Shown: positions 26,007-35,553 of the stretch, piece by piece
Layout of the letters: each line of letters begins with the position of its first letter
Numbering within the stretch: the stretch's first letter is position 1
NCBI GenBank assembly: GCA_017882705.1
Contig: JADGOZ010000063.1
Span: forward strand, 1-64,000
DNA from: Candidatus Nanopelagicales bacterium
GTDB lineage: Bacteria; Actinomycetota; Actinomycetes; S36-B12; CAIYMF01
Length of the DNA stretch: 64,000 bases
Direction: 5' to 3'
Notes under the pieces: generated by a model
The model's input: the letters and a program-made list of their open reading frames with translations, nothing else
Database searches by the model: none
What the model was told of the DNA's origin: nothing
Position numbers and translations under genes: made by a program

Positions 26007-27037
26007 GTGCGCACTCGCGGGTCGAAGTAGCCGTAGAGCAGGTCGGCAGCCAGGTTGGCGAAGATGACCGCGGCCGAGAAGAGCAGGAACAGCGCCTGAA
26101 GCAGGGGTACGTCGGGACCGCTGAGCGCGTCGACAGTCAACGACCCGAGGCCGTTGATGGAGAACACGTACTCGATGGTGATCGCTCCGCCCACGACGAA
26201 GCCGAGGTTGAGGAAGACCAGCGTCATCGTCGGCAGCATCGCGTTGGGCACCGCGTGGCGCTTGCGGACCATGCGGTCCATCAGCCCCTTCGCCCGCGCG
26301 GTCTGGAGGTAGTCCTGCCCGGTCTCCTCGATGATGGACGCGCGCATGATCAGCGAGTACTCCGCGAGGTAGATCACCGCGAGCGTCGTCACCGGGAGCA
26401 CGAGGTGCCACGCGACGTCGAGCCAGCCCGCGGGCGTGCTCGTGTCGACCCCGGGAGTGGACAGACCCCCGATCGGGAAGATGCCGGGGAACGGCCCGAT
26501 GCCGACCGCGAACACGATCAGGATGATCATGCCGAACCAGAACTCGGGCATGGAGTAGAGCACCAGCGTGGTGCTGGTCGAGACCTTGTCGAAGCGCCCG
26601 CCGCGGTTCCAGCCGCTGCGGATGCCCAGCCACACGCCGACGATCGTGGCCACCAGCGTGGCCGTGCCGACGAGCAGCAGGGTCGGGCCGACGCGCGGGC
26701 CGATGACCTCCCACACGGGGGCGTGGTACTTCACCGAGTCGACGCCCTGGGAGAACGGGTTCTTCAGGTACTCGACGAGCTGCTGGAGGATCGGCTTGTC
26801 GAGGGCCGCGCGGAGCTGTCGGATCTGGTCGGCGTCCATGTTGCGGCCCCGCGTGTAGAGGCCGATGGGGTCGCCGGGCATGACGCGGAACAGGAAGAAG
26901 TTGAACAGCACCACGAAGACCAGGGTGCTGATCGCGGCGAGGAACCGGTTGACGACGTAGCGGGCGGTGGGGCTGAACGCCCCACCCGACCGCTGTGCCG
27001 CGGACGGGTGGGGGCCGGCTTCGGTGAGCAAGGCCAC
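26003..27037 (-). CDS. Oligopeptide ABC transporter permease (OppB/DppB type)
   Basis: FLFRVMPGDPIG, TARAKGLMDRMVRKRHAVPNAMLP. Confidence 0.94.
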   Translation of the reverse strand: MALLTEAGPHPSAAQRSGGAFSPTARYVVNRFLAAISTLVFVVLFNFFLFRVMPGDPIGLYTRGRNMDADQIRQLRAALDKPILQQLVEYLKNPFSQGVDSVKYHAPVWEVIGPRVGPTLLLVGTATLVATIVGVWLGIRSGWNRGGRFDKVSTSTTLVLYSMPEFWFGMIILIVFAVGIGPFPGIFPIGGLSTPGVDTSTPAGWLDVAWHLVLPVTTLAVIYLAEYSLIMRASIIEETGQDYLQTARAKGLMDRMVRKRHAVPNAMLPTMTLVFLNLGFVVGGAITIEYVFSINGLGSLTVDALSGPDVPLLQALFLLFSAAVIFANLAADLLYGYFDPRVRT

Positions 27038-27049
27038 AGGTGGGTCCGC

Positions 27050-28951
27050 CTACTCGCGGTCGTCGTCGGAGCCCAGGTCACGGTTGCGCCCGCGACCGAG
27101 GACGATGCCGACGACGAGCGCGACGACGATGAGCGCGCCGATCCCGATGATCGCGAGCCAGTTCGTCGACGATGCCGCGGGCGTGGTCGTGCCCTGCCCG
27201 ATCGTCGTGCCGGGGCTCGGCGACGTCTCCGCGGTGACCGGCTTGATGTTCTCGTAGGACCACGTCCCGTACTGGAAGAGCATCGCGCCCTTCGGGGAGG
27301 GCTGGTTGACGAACCCGGTGAAGCGGTCGGACCGGTAGGCCTCGGGGTTGTCGTAGTAGTACGTGAGGACGTAAGGGGCGTCGTCGTAGAGCATCTGCTG
27401 CATCTGCTTGACGATCTCGGTGCGCTTGGCGTTGTCGGTCTCGACGCTCTGCTGGTTGAACAGCGCGTCGTAGGCCGGGTTGCAGTAGAACGAGTCGGAG
27501 AGGTTGGCGTAGATGGAGTCGCCGTCCTTGTACGACCGGTTCGCGCAGGTGAACGTGGAGAGCTGGTAGTTCGGGTCGGGCTCGACGACCCAGCCCCACT
27601 CGAACATGTCGAACTTGCCCTCGCCGATCAGCGTGGTGAGGTTGTCGCTCGCGACCATCTTGGTCTTCACCTCGACGCCCACGGCGGCGAGGTAGCCCTT
27701 GAGGAACTGCACCGCCTTCTGCGAGTTGTTGCCCGAGGAGTCCGTGCGGCCGAAGAGCCGGAACGAGAGCCGGTTGCCCTTGGAGTCGGCGCGGATGCCG
27801 TCGGCGCCGACCTTGTAGCCGGCGGCGTCGAGCAGCGACTTGGCCTTCTCCGGGTCGTAGCTGCTCGGGTTGGCCGGGTCGAGGTGCAGGCTCGCGTACA
27901 TCGGCGGGACGATCGTCGAGCCGGGAGTGCCGCCGCCACCGAGGATCTTGTCGACCATGGCCTGCTTGTCGACCGCCCAGCCGAGCGCCTGGCGCAGCGC
28001 CTTGTCCTTGAGCAGCGGGTTGCCGTCACCGATCGGCGTGCCGTCGGCGAGCGCAGCACCGGTGTTGAACGCCAGCTCGTTGAAGCCGGAGTACGTCGAC
28101 GACAGCGTGGTGATGCCGGGCTGGTTCTGGAGCGACTTGAAGACGTTGGACTCGAGGGAGTCGGCGAAGTCGATCTCGCCCTTCTTCAGCGCCTGGCCGA
28201 GGGCGTCCTGGTTCTTGTAGATCTTGAAGACGACCTCGTCGACCGCGGGCTTGCCGCGGTAGAAGCTCGGGTTGGCCTGCATCCGGATGAACTGGCCGAC
28301 CTTGCGCTCGACCATCGTGAAGGGGCCGGAGCCGACGGTCGGCGAGGACGGCGTGCCCTCGTTCGGGTAGCTCTTGACCGCCTTCTCGTCGATCGACTTC
28401 CAGATGTGCTCCGGGATGATGTAGACGAGCAGCTTCTCCATGATCGGTGAGGGCTTCTTCACCGTCAGCACGAGCGTGGTGTCGTCGGGTGCGACGGCCT
28501 TGGTGATGTTGTCGACGTAGGACCCGAAGTTGGTGCGCTCGTACTGCCCGCTGATCACACGGTTGAAGGAGTACGCCGCGTCCTTCGCGGTGAGCGGCAC
28601 GCCGTCGGACCACGTCAGGCCGGAGCGGATCTTGTAGGTCCACGTGGTGTGGTCGGCCGACTCCTTCCACGACTCGGCGAGGCCCGGCACGATGTGGAAG
28701 TCGCCGGCGTCGTACTCGGTGAGGGTCGGGTACTCCATCTGGAAGATCTCGTAGGACACCGCGGCGATGCCCGTGAACGGGTTGGCCGAGTCGATGTCCT
28801 CGGTCATGCCGACGGTGAAGACCACCTTGCCGGACGGGCTCGGCGTCGCGCTGTCGGTCGCGGCGGCGGTCCCGGTCAGGGTCACCCCCAGCAGCAGCGA
28901 TCCCGCGGCTGCGGCGGCGAGAAGTCGGACCGGACGGGACGGTGCGCGCAT
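27050..28951 (-). CDS. Oligopeptide ABC transporter substrate-binding protein with C-terminal TM anchor
   Basis: SBP_bac_5-type sequence; N-terminal signal LLAAAAAGSLLLGVTLTGTAAA without lipobox Cys; C-terminal NWLAIIGIGALIVVALVVGIVLGRGRNR. Confidence 0.93.
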   Translation of the reverse strand: MRAPSRPVRLLAAAAAGSLLLGVTLTGTAAATDSATPSPSGKVVFTVGMTEDIDSANPFTGIAAVSYEIFQMEYPTLTEYDAGDFHIVPGLAESWKESADHTTWTYKIRSGLTWSDGVPLTAKDAAYSFNRVISGQYERTNFGSYVDNITKAVAPDDTTLVLTVKKPSPIMEKLLVYIIPEHIWKSIDEKAVKSYPNEGTPSSPTVGSGPFTMVERKVGQFIRMQANPSFYRGKPAVDEVVFKIYKNQDALGQALKKGEIDFADSLESNVFKSLQNQPGITTLSSTYSGFNELAFNTGAALADGTPIGDGNPLLKDKALRQALGWAVDKQAMVDKILGGGGTPGSTIVPPMYASLHLDPANPSSYDPEKAKSLLDAAGYKVGADGIRADSKGNRLSFRLFGRTDSSGNNSQKAVQFLKGYLAAVGVEVKTKMVASDNLTTLIGEGKFDMFEWGWVVEPDPNYQLSTFTCANRSYKDGDSIYANLSDSFYCNPAYDALFNQQSVETDNAKRTEIVKQMQQMLYDDAPYVLTYYYDNPEAYRSDRFTGFVNQPSPKGAMLFQYGTWSYENIKPVTAETSPSPGTTIGQGTTTPAASSTNWLAIIGIGALIVVALVVGIVLGRGRNRDLGSDDDRE

Positions 28952-29127
28952 GGGTTCCTCCGTAGACGCCGAGCGGGCCCTCACCCGCGTCCTGACCCGT
29001 GGTTCAGGTCGGCGTGGCGTAGTTCTACCTCATGCCCGTCCGAATCGGGACATTTGTGACCTGTTCGTTCCCATCGCGTCTTTCTGCGGAAACAACGGCT
29101 CTGCGACGGATGAATTACGGTCTGGGC

Positions 29128-31227
29128 ATGTCCCGACCGCCGATCGCGTCGTCCCGCCCCGTCACGACCGTGCTTCATGGCGTCAGGGACGTCGATCCGT
29201 ACTCCTGGATCGACGATCCGGACGACCCGGAGACCGCCGACTACCTGCGTGCCGAGCGCGACTACTACGACGCGCGAGTGGCCGGCCTGCGCACGGTGGC
29301 CGCCGAGCTCGCGGCGGAGATGACCGCGCGGGTCCCCGAGGTCGAGCCGTCCGCGCCCTGGGAGCAGGGCGGCTGGCGCTACCGCCGGGTGACCCCCGCC
29401 GGCCTGGAGTACGACCAGCTGCTGCGTCGGCCCGCGGCCGACCCGGACGCTGCGGAGCACCTGCTGCTCGACCTGCAGGTGGTCCACGACGAGGGCGGCA
29501 CGTCGTACTCCGAGGAGGGGCTGATCGAGATCAGCCCGGACGGGCGCTGGCTGGCCTGGTCGATCGACCTCGACGGCGACGAGGTCTACGCCCTCCGCTT
29601 CCGCGACCTGACGACCGGTCTCGACCTCGACGAGGTCGTGCCCCGTACCTACTACGGCGGTGCCTGGTCCGCCGACTCGACGTCGTACCTCTACGTCGTG
29701 CACGACGAGGCCTACCGCCCGTTCCAGGTCTGGCGGCACCTCCTCGGGACGGCGGTCCTGTCCGACGAGCTGGTCTTCGAGGACCTCGACGACCGCCTCG
29801 AGCTCGAGCTGCACGCGTCGCGGTCGGGCCGCTGGGCCGTCGTCACCCTGGCGGGTCGCGGCTTCACCGAGGAGTGGCTCCTCCCGACCGCCGACGTGTC
29901 GTCCGAGCCGCGGCTCGTGCGCCCGCGCGAGCTCGGCGTGGAGTACGCGCTGGAGCACGCCCCGGCCCACGGCCCGAACGGGACCGACGGCTTCTACGTC
30001 ACGACCAACCTCGGAGCCACGGAGTTCCAGGTGATGTGGGCCCCCGAGGGCGACCCCGGCGCCTGGGTGCCGCTCGTCGCCGGGGACCCGGCGGTGCGCG
30101 TCTGGGCGGTCGACGCGTTCGCCGGTGGGCACGTCCTGTCGCTGCGCCGCGACGGGGCGGCGACGCTGCGCGTGGTTCCTCGCGCGGGCGAGCCGATCGA
30201 CCTCCTCCCCGAGCACGCGGGCGGCATGGTGCGCCTCGAGCGCAACGAGGACTGGGACGCGCCGTTCGTGACCGTGGCCGTCGAGTCCTTCGTGCAGCCT
30301 GCGGTGGTCCAGGACGTGGCCTGGGACGGCTCGCGCACGGTGCGGCACCGCACCGAGGTCGTCGGCGTCGACCCGGACGTCTACGTCTGCGAGCGGCGGC
30401 TCGTGCCGCGCCCCGACGGGGTCGAGGTCCCGGTGATCCTCGTGCGGCACCGCGACACCCCCCTCGACGGCACAGCGCCCTGCTTCCTCTACGGCTACGG
30501 CTCCTACGAGTCGTGCCTCGACCCGGACTGGGGCATCGACTTCTGGCGCGTCCTCCCGTCGGTCCTCGACCGCGGTGTCGTCTACGCGATCGGGCACCCC
30601 CGCGGCGGTGGCGAGATGGGTCGCCGCTGGTGGGACGACGGCCACCTCGCCGCGAAGCACCACACGTTCGACGACCAGGCCGCCGTCGCCGAGCACCTGC
30701 TCGACGGCCTCGTGCGCGCGATCGTGTCGCGCGGCGGGTCGGCCGGCGGGCTGCTGCAGGGCGCGCTCTACGGCCGCCGCCCGGACCTGTTCGCCGGCTT
30801 GGTCGCCGCGGTGCCGTTCGTCGACGTCGTCGGCTCCATGCTCGACGAGACGCTGCCGCTCACGGCGCAGGAGTGGCTCGAGTGGGGGGACCCGCGCACG
30901 CCGGAGGAGCACGCGTGGCTCGCGGCGTACTCCCCGATGCTCAACCTCCCGGACGTCGCGGACCGGCCACCGCTGCTCGTCACCGGCTTCGTGCACGACC
31001 CGCGCGTGCTCGTCCGCGAGCCGGCGCGCTGGGTCGCGCGCCTGCGCGCGAGCGACCCGGAGCACGGGGCCGGCGACGACCCGACCTCGCCGGTGTCGCC
31101 GCGGACCGTGCTGTTCCGGTGCGAGACCGGTGCGGGTGCGCACGGCGGGCCGTCGGGCCGCTACTCCGAGCTCGAGTTCGAGGCCGAGCTCTACGCGTGG
31201 GCGCTGCGCGCTCTGGGTGTCGCGTAG
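29128..31227 (+). CDS. S9 family prolyl oligopeptidase / oligopeptidase B-like
   Basis: HGVRDVDPYSWIDDPDDPETADYL, YGSYESCLDPDWGIDFW, nucleophile SRGGSAGGLLQGA. Confidence 0.93.
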   Translation: MSRPPIASSRPVTTVLHGVRDVDPYSWIDDPDDPETADYLRAERDYYDARVAGLRTVAAELAAEMTARVPEVEPSAPWEQGGWRYRRVTPAGLEYDQLLRRPAADPDAAEHLLLDLQVVHDEGGTSYSEEGLIEISPDGRWLAWSIDLDGDEVYALRFRDLTTGLDLDEVVPRTYYGGAWSADSTSYLYVVHDEAYRPFQVWRHLLGTAVLSDELVFEDLDDRLELELHASRSGRWAVVTLAGRGFTEEWLLPTADVSSEPRLVRPRELGVEYALEHAPAHGPNGTDGFYVTTNLGATEFQVMWAPEGDPGAWVPLVAGDPAVRVWAVDAFAGGHVLSLRRDGAATLRVVPRAGEPIDLLPEHAGGMVRLERNEDWDAPFVTVAVESFVQPAVVQDVAWDGSRTVRHRTEVVGVDPDVYVCERRLVPRPDGVEVPVILVRHRDTPLDGTAPCFLYGYGSYESCLDPDWGIDFWRVLPSVLDRGVVYAIGHPRGGGEMGRRWWDDGHLAAKHHTFDDQAAVAEHLLDGLVRAIVSRGGSAGGLLQGALYGRRPDLFAGLVAAVPFVDVVGSMLDETLPLTAQEWLEWGDPRTPEEHAWLAAYSPMLNLPDVADRPPLLVTGFVHDPRVLVREPARWVARLRASDPEHGAGDDPTSPVSPRTVLFRCETGAGAHGGPSGRYSELEFEAELYAWALRALGVA

Positions 31228-31248
31228 CGGGTCAGCGGTCGCGCGGCC

Positions 31249-31671
31249 TCATCGATCCGTGAGGCGGCGCACGAACATCAGGCCGCTCCAGGTCGCGTCG
31301 ATCGCGCAGACCTTCGTGTCGACGACGCCGGTCGCGAGACCCTCGGCCCGCACGACGCCGTCGCTCAGGTCGGTCACGACGCCGCTCGCCTTCTTCGGCC
31401 ACGCCACCCAGAGCCGACCGGCCGGCGGAGCCGTGCGCGCGATGTCGCGTTCCAGCGTGCGCACGAGGGCACGTCGGCTGTCGCGGAACACCAGGACCAC
31501 GTCGTACGCCGTGCGCCCGGCGCGACGCTGGAGGACCACGCCGTCGGGCAGCGGACCGAGCGTGTCGGTCTCGAACCCCTCGGGCGCCCCGTCGATCAGC
31601 ACCCGGTCGCCCGGCCTGATCCCCAGCTTCCTCGGCAGCGGGGTGCCGGAGTACCCGGCCGGACCAGTCAC
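31249..31671 (-). CDS. DUF3052-like conserved protein
   Basis: AGYSGTPLPRKLGIRPGDRVLIDGAPEGF...LWVAWPKKASGVVTDLSDGVVRAEGLATGVVDTKVCAIDATWSGLMFVRRL. Confidence 0.8.
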   Translation of the reverse strand: MTGPAGYSGTPLPRKLGIRPGDRVLIDGAPEGFETDTLGPLPDGVVLQRRAGRTAYDVVLVFRDSRRALVRTLERDIARTAPPAGRLWVAWPKKASGVVTDLSDGVVRAEGLATGVVDTKVCAIDATWSGLMFVRRLTDR

Positions 31672-32285
31672 GCGGACGGGCGGGTGGACGTGTCGACCTT
31701 CCACTCGAAGTCGCCCTTGACCGGCGCGTTGGTGCCGACGCGGACGCCGGACACGAGGTCGTAGACCGTACGCCGGTCGCTGCGCACGAACGCCGTGAGC
31801 CACGGCAGCGCGGCGAGGACGACACCGACCCAGACCGAGCCCAGTGCGAGGCCGGCGACGAACAGCGCGAGCGGCATCGCCGTGCGCAGCATGTTCCGCC
31901 AGCGAGGGACCGGAGCGCCGTGCGTCGTGCGGACGGTGAGGCTCATGAACCCGTCGCCCGGCGTGCCGTGGCCGAACCGGCAGCTGCCGAGCCACGCGAT
32001 CAGCAGCACGAGTCCGAGCGACACGGGTGCCACCCAGGTCGGGCTGTTCGCTGCGATCCCGTGCCACGACTGCGCTCTGTCCGGTCCGTACTGGCCGGGC
32101 GAGCCGAAGCCGACCGCCGTGCCGGTCGTGAGGATGTCCTGCTTGGTGACGACCCCGTAGACGAACAGCCCGATGCCGACCACGAGCGTCGCACCGATCC
32201 CGACGACGAGCGTCGCGCCGACCGTCGCAGCGGCGGAGCGGACGCGTTCTCCTCGGGTGGCGTCGGGCAGCAGCTGGTCGCTCAT
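31668..32285 (-). CDS. RDD family membrane protein
   Basis: GHGTPGDGFMSLTVRT, DRRTVYDLVSGVRV. Confidence 0.8.
   Translation of the reverse strand: MSDQLLPDATRGERVRSAAATVGATLVVGIGATLVVGIGLFVYGVVTKQDILTTGTAVGFGSPGQYGPDRAQSWHGIAANSPTWVAPVSLGLVLLIAWLGSCRFGHGTPGDGFMSLTVRTTHGAPVPRWRNMLRTAMPLALFVAGLALGSVWVGVVLAALPWLTAFVRSDRRTVYDLVSGVRVGTNAPVKGDFEWKVDTSTRPSA
32170..32217. repeat. Imperfect 24-bp tandem duplication inside the RDD gene
   Basis: ccgatgccgaccacgagcgtcgca / ccgatcccgacgacgagcgtcgcg, encodes GATLVVGI x2. Confidence 0.7.
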
Positions 32286-32358
32286 GAGGTCCTCCCTCGG
32301 GTGCCGCGGGGTAGCCAGAGCACGATGGTGACGCAACGGGGCCTCCGTCGCGCGGGAA

Positions 32359-32718
32359 TCAGGGCGACGGCGCGTCGTCCGAGCGGTCGGAGTCGGGGAA
32401 CCATTCGGCGGGCGGCTCGGCGGGGGAGTCCGGCGCCGTGCGGTTGTGCCACCAGCGCCCGATCTCGGACAGGGCGAAGGCCACCGCCACGCCGCCCATG
32501 ATCCCGAAGCCGTCGCGCGCCGCGTCGAACGCGTTGACCACGACGGACACGCTCAGCATCACGACGAGCAGCCAGAGGTAGAGCGACCTCGTGGGGATCT
32601 CGCCCTTGCTCAGGAACGGCACGCGGAGGCCCGGCGAGAAGTCGCGCAGGAGGACGGCGTACCAGACGCCGGCGCCGGCGATGCCGAGCACTCCGAGCGA
32701 GAGCAGCCAGATGTTCAT
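32359..32718 (-). CDS. Small membrane protein
   Basis: MNIWLLSLGVLGIAGAGVWYAVLLRDFSPGL, three hydrophobic segments. Confidence 0.7.
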   Translation of the reverse strand: MNIWLLSLGVLGIAGAGVWYAVLLRDFSPGLRVPFLSKGEIPTRSLYLWLLVVMLSVSVVVNAFDAARDGFGIMGGVAVAFALSEIGRWWHNRTAPDSPAEPPAEWFPDSDRSDDAPSP

Positions 32719-32751
32719 GAGGGCCCGAGAGTAGGCCACTCCGCTTCCGGC

Positions 32752-33408
32752 TCAGCCGCCCGGCACGCGCGAGCGCGCGCTGACGCGCGCAGCGAGGTCG
32801 TCGAGCAGCACCGGTTCGAGCAGCAGCCCGGCCCCCACCGTGCGGCACCCGTGTGCGCGCGCGGCCGAGGTCACCGAGTCGAGCAGCCGCCCCGGGGCGA
32901 GCAGCCACGGCACGACGTCCGCGCCGCCGGGTCGTGCGGCGTCCTCGACGCGCCGCCCCGGTCCGGTCGCGTACGCCGCCACCGCGGGCACCCGCGTGCG
33001 GGTCGAGGCCGCCGTCACCGCGCGGGCGAACGCCGCCCGCTCCTCGTCGAGCCGCGTGCCCGCAGACACCACGACCGCGGGTCCGCAGCACCGGCGCAGC
33101 AGCTCGTCGAGCAGGGCGGCGGGGTGCCCGACGGTCCCGAGCAGGGCGACGTCGCGGTCCAGCGCGTCGACGGCCGCGGGCACGTCGACGCGCGCGTGGA
33201 ACGCGGTCGAGAGCAGGAGGGGGAGCACCACCACGTCGTCGGTGGGGTCGAGCGACGACACCACGGCACGGAGGTCGCGCGGGTCGTGGTCGAGGAACGC
33301 TGCCGTCACGTGAGTGCCGGTCCGCGCCCCGACGGCGACGGCCGCCGCCAGCACCGCCGCCTGCGACCGCGGGTCCGGCGAGCCGTGGGCGAGCAGGACG
33401 GCTGTCAC
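32752..33408 (-). CDS. Sirohydrochlorin chelatase / CbiX-like
   Basis: VTAVLLAHGSPDPRSQAAV, FLDHDPRDLRAVV, two-half organisation. Confidence 0.85.
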   Translation of the reverse strand: MTAVLLAHGSPDPRSQAAVLAAAVAVGARTGTHVTAAFLDHDPRDLRAVVSSLDPTDDVVVLPLLLSTAFHARVDVPAAVDALDRDVALLGTVGHPAALLDELLRRCCGPAVVVSAGTRLDEERAAFARAVTAASTRTRVPAVAAYATGPGRRVEDAARPGGADVVPWLLAPGRLLDSVTSAARAHGCRTVGAGLLLEPVLLDDLAARVSARSRVPGG

Positions 33409-33421
33409 GACGCCTCGGCCG

Positions 33422-34678
33422 TCATGGTCGCCGCGCCTGGCGCGACTCCGGCGAGAAGGGGCCGAGGTCCGCGCGCAGGGCGACGACGTCGCCGACCACG
33501 ACCACGGCCGGCGACTGCACGCCACCGGCCTCGGCCAGGTCGGCGATGTCGGCGAGCGTGCCGACGGTCGTGCGCTGCTCCTCGGTCCAGCCGCGCTCGA
33601 TGATCGCCACGGGGGTCGAGGCGGACCGCCCCGAGGCGACGAGCGCGGCTGCTGAGTCGCGCAGCAGGCGCACCCCCATGAGCAGCACCAGCGTGGTCGT
33701 GGCGGCATGCTCGTGGGCCGCGCGCTCGATCGGCTCGACACCGTCGTGCGCGGAGACGAGCGCGAACGACGACGTCACGCCGCGGTGCGTGACGGGGATG
33801 CCCGCGGCTGCAGGCACGGAGACGGCCGACGTCACGCCCGGCACGACCTCGACGGGCACGCCCGCAGCGTGGCACGCGAGCGCCTCCTCGCCGCCGCGCC
33901 CGAGGACGAACGGGTCGCCGCCCTTGAGCCGAACGACGTCGAGCCCCTGCAGTGCGCGCTCGACGATGACGGCGTTGATCTGGTCCTGGGTCAGCTGGTG
34001 GTGCCCCGGAGTCTTGCCGCAGTCGATCACCTCGACGTCGGGAGAGAGCCGGTCGAGCAGCCCGCGCGGCGCGAGACGGTCGACGACCACGACGTCGGCC
34101 GTGGCGAGCAGCCGTCGGCCGCGCACGGTGACGAGCGAGGCATGGCCGGGACCGCCGCCGACGAGGTGCACCGTGCCCGGACCCTTGATCGTGCGCCGCC
34201 GGGTCGCGCGCACCGGCAGCTCGCCGGAGTCGAGGCCTGCGGCGACGGCGTCGCGGATGGCGCGCGCACGCCCGGGATCGCCGCCGCCGGACACGGCCAC
34301 GAGCACGCCGTCGGCGGAGCGTGCCACCGCGGGAGTCCATGCGGCAGAAGCGGATGCGTCGTCGGCGCGCACGCACCACGCACGTGCGCGGTCAGCGGCG
34401 TGGGCGACGGCGTCGTCGGTCGTGCGGTCGCCCGTGGCGGAGTGGACGAACCAGGCTCCGTCGACGTCGCCGTCGGCGTAGTCGCGCGCACGCCACTCCA
34501 CCGCACGGTCGGCGACGAGCGAGGCGAGCTCCTCGCACAGCCACGGCGCGACCACCTCGACCCGTCCGCCCGCAGCGACGGCGGAAGACGCGCGCCGCGC
34601 GGCGACGGGACCGCCGCCGACCACGAGGACGCGGCGCCCGGTCAGGTCGAGGACGACGGGATACGACGGCGTGCTCAC
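33422..34678 (-). CDS. cysG: Siroheme synthase / uroporphyrinogen-III C-methyltransferase fusion
   Basis: Met8-like VLVVGGGPVAARRA; SUMT motifs VHLVGGGPGHASLVTVRG, VVRLKGGDPFVLGRGGEE, GIPVTHRG. Confidence 0.93.
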   Translation of the reverse strand: MSTPSYPVVLDLTGRRVLVVGGGPVAARRASSAVAAGGRVEVVAPWLCEELASLVADRAVEWRARDYADGDVDGAWFVHSATGDRTTDDAVAHAADRARAWCVRADDASASAAWTPAVARSADGVLVAVSGGGDPGRARAIRDAVAAGLDSGELPVRATRRRTIKGPGTVHLVGGGPGHASLVTVRGRRLLATADVVVVDRLAPRGLLDRLSPDVEVIDCGKTPGHHQLTQDQINAVIVERALQGLDVVRLKGGDPFVLGRGGEEALACHAAGVPVEVVPGVTSAVSVPAAAGIPVTHRGVTSSFALVSAHDGVEPIERAAHEHAATTTLVLLMGVRLLRDSAAALVASGRSASTPVAIIERGWTEEQRTTVGTLADIADLAEAGGVQSPAVVVVGDVVALRADLGPFSPESRQARRP

Positions 34679-35553
34679 GAGGACGACCCGGTGAGTCCGC
34701 GCGAGCGCAGCAGCCGGCGCTCGATCGGCGAGAAGACCAGCAGCTCGATGCCGACCCCGACCACCAGGATCATCAGGATGGCCGCGACCACGAGGCTCAT
34801 GTCGGACAGCTCGCGACCGGTCTGCAGCAGCTGCCCGAGGCTCGTGCCGAGCGCGGGGGAGAAGGTGATCAGCTCGGCCGCCATGAGCGAGCGCCACGCG
34901 AACGCCCAGCCCTGGCGCAGGCCCGCGAGGTAGCCGGGCATCGCCGCGGGCAGGACGACGTAGCGGATCGACGCCCAGCCGCGCGCGCCGAGCACGCGAC
35001 CCACGCGCAGGTAGATCGGCGGCACCTGCTGCACGCCGGCGAGCAGCCCGTTGGCGATCGAGGGCACGGCGCCGAGCAGCACCACCATGTAGATCGCGGC
35101 GTCCGAGAGCCCGAACCAGATGATCGCCGCGGGGACCCACGCGACCGACGGCAGCGACTGCAGGCCGGACACGAGCGGCCCGATCGCGGTGCGGACGAAG
35201 CGGGACTGGGCGAGCAGCAGCCCGAGGGCCGTCCCGATCACGACCGACACGGCGAAGCCCACGAACGCGCGACGCAAGGAGTTCCACACGGCGGACTGCA
35301 CTGCGCCCTGCGACCAGTAGTCGGCGAACGTCGACCACACGTCCGACGGTGCAGGGACGACGTAGGTCGGCTTGAGGTGCAGCGCGACGACGACCACCCA
35401 CACCAGCGCGAAGAACACGATCGCGACGACGGGAGGCAGGACCGAGCGACTCAACCGCGTGCCCCACGACTCCGTCGACGAGGAGGGGGTGTCGAGGGCG
35501 TCGAGCCCCGCCTCGAGGCTCGCGACGTCGTCCAGCGGCGTCGTGGTGCTCAT
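34675..35553 (-). CDS. ABC transporter permease (sulfonate/nitrate/taurine type)
   Basis: PSVAWVPAAIIWFGLSDAAIYMVV, AMPGYLAGLRQGWAFAWRSLMAAEL. Confidence 0.92.
   Translation of the reverse strand: MSTTTPLDDVASLEAGLDALDTPSSSTESWGTRLSRSVLPPVVAIVFFALVWVVVVALHLKPTYVVPAPSDVWSTFADYWSQGAVQSAVWNSLRRAFVGFAVSVVIGTALGLLLAQSRFVRTAIGPLVSGLQSLPSVAWVPAAIIWFGLSDAAIYMVVLLGAVPSIANGLLAGVQQVPPIYLRVGRVLGARGWASIRYVVLPAAMPGYLAGLRQGWAFAWRSLMAAELITFSPALGTSLGQLLQTGRELSDMSLVVAAILMILVVGVGIELLVFSPIERRLLRSRGLTGSSS

Noticed and set aside
25862-28450. 862-aa plus ORF
   Set aside because: Shadow ORF antisense to the ABC permease and SBP genes.
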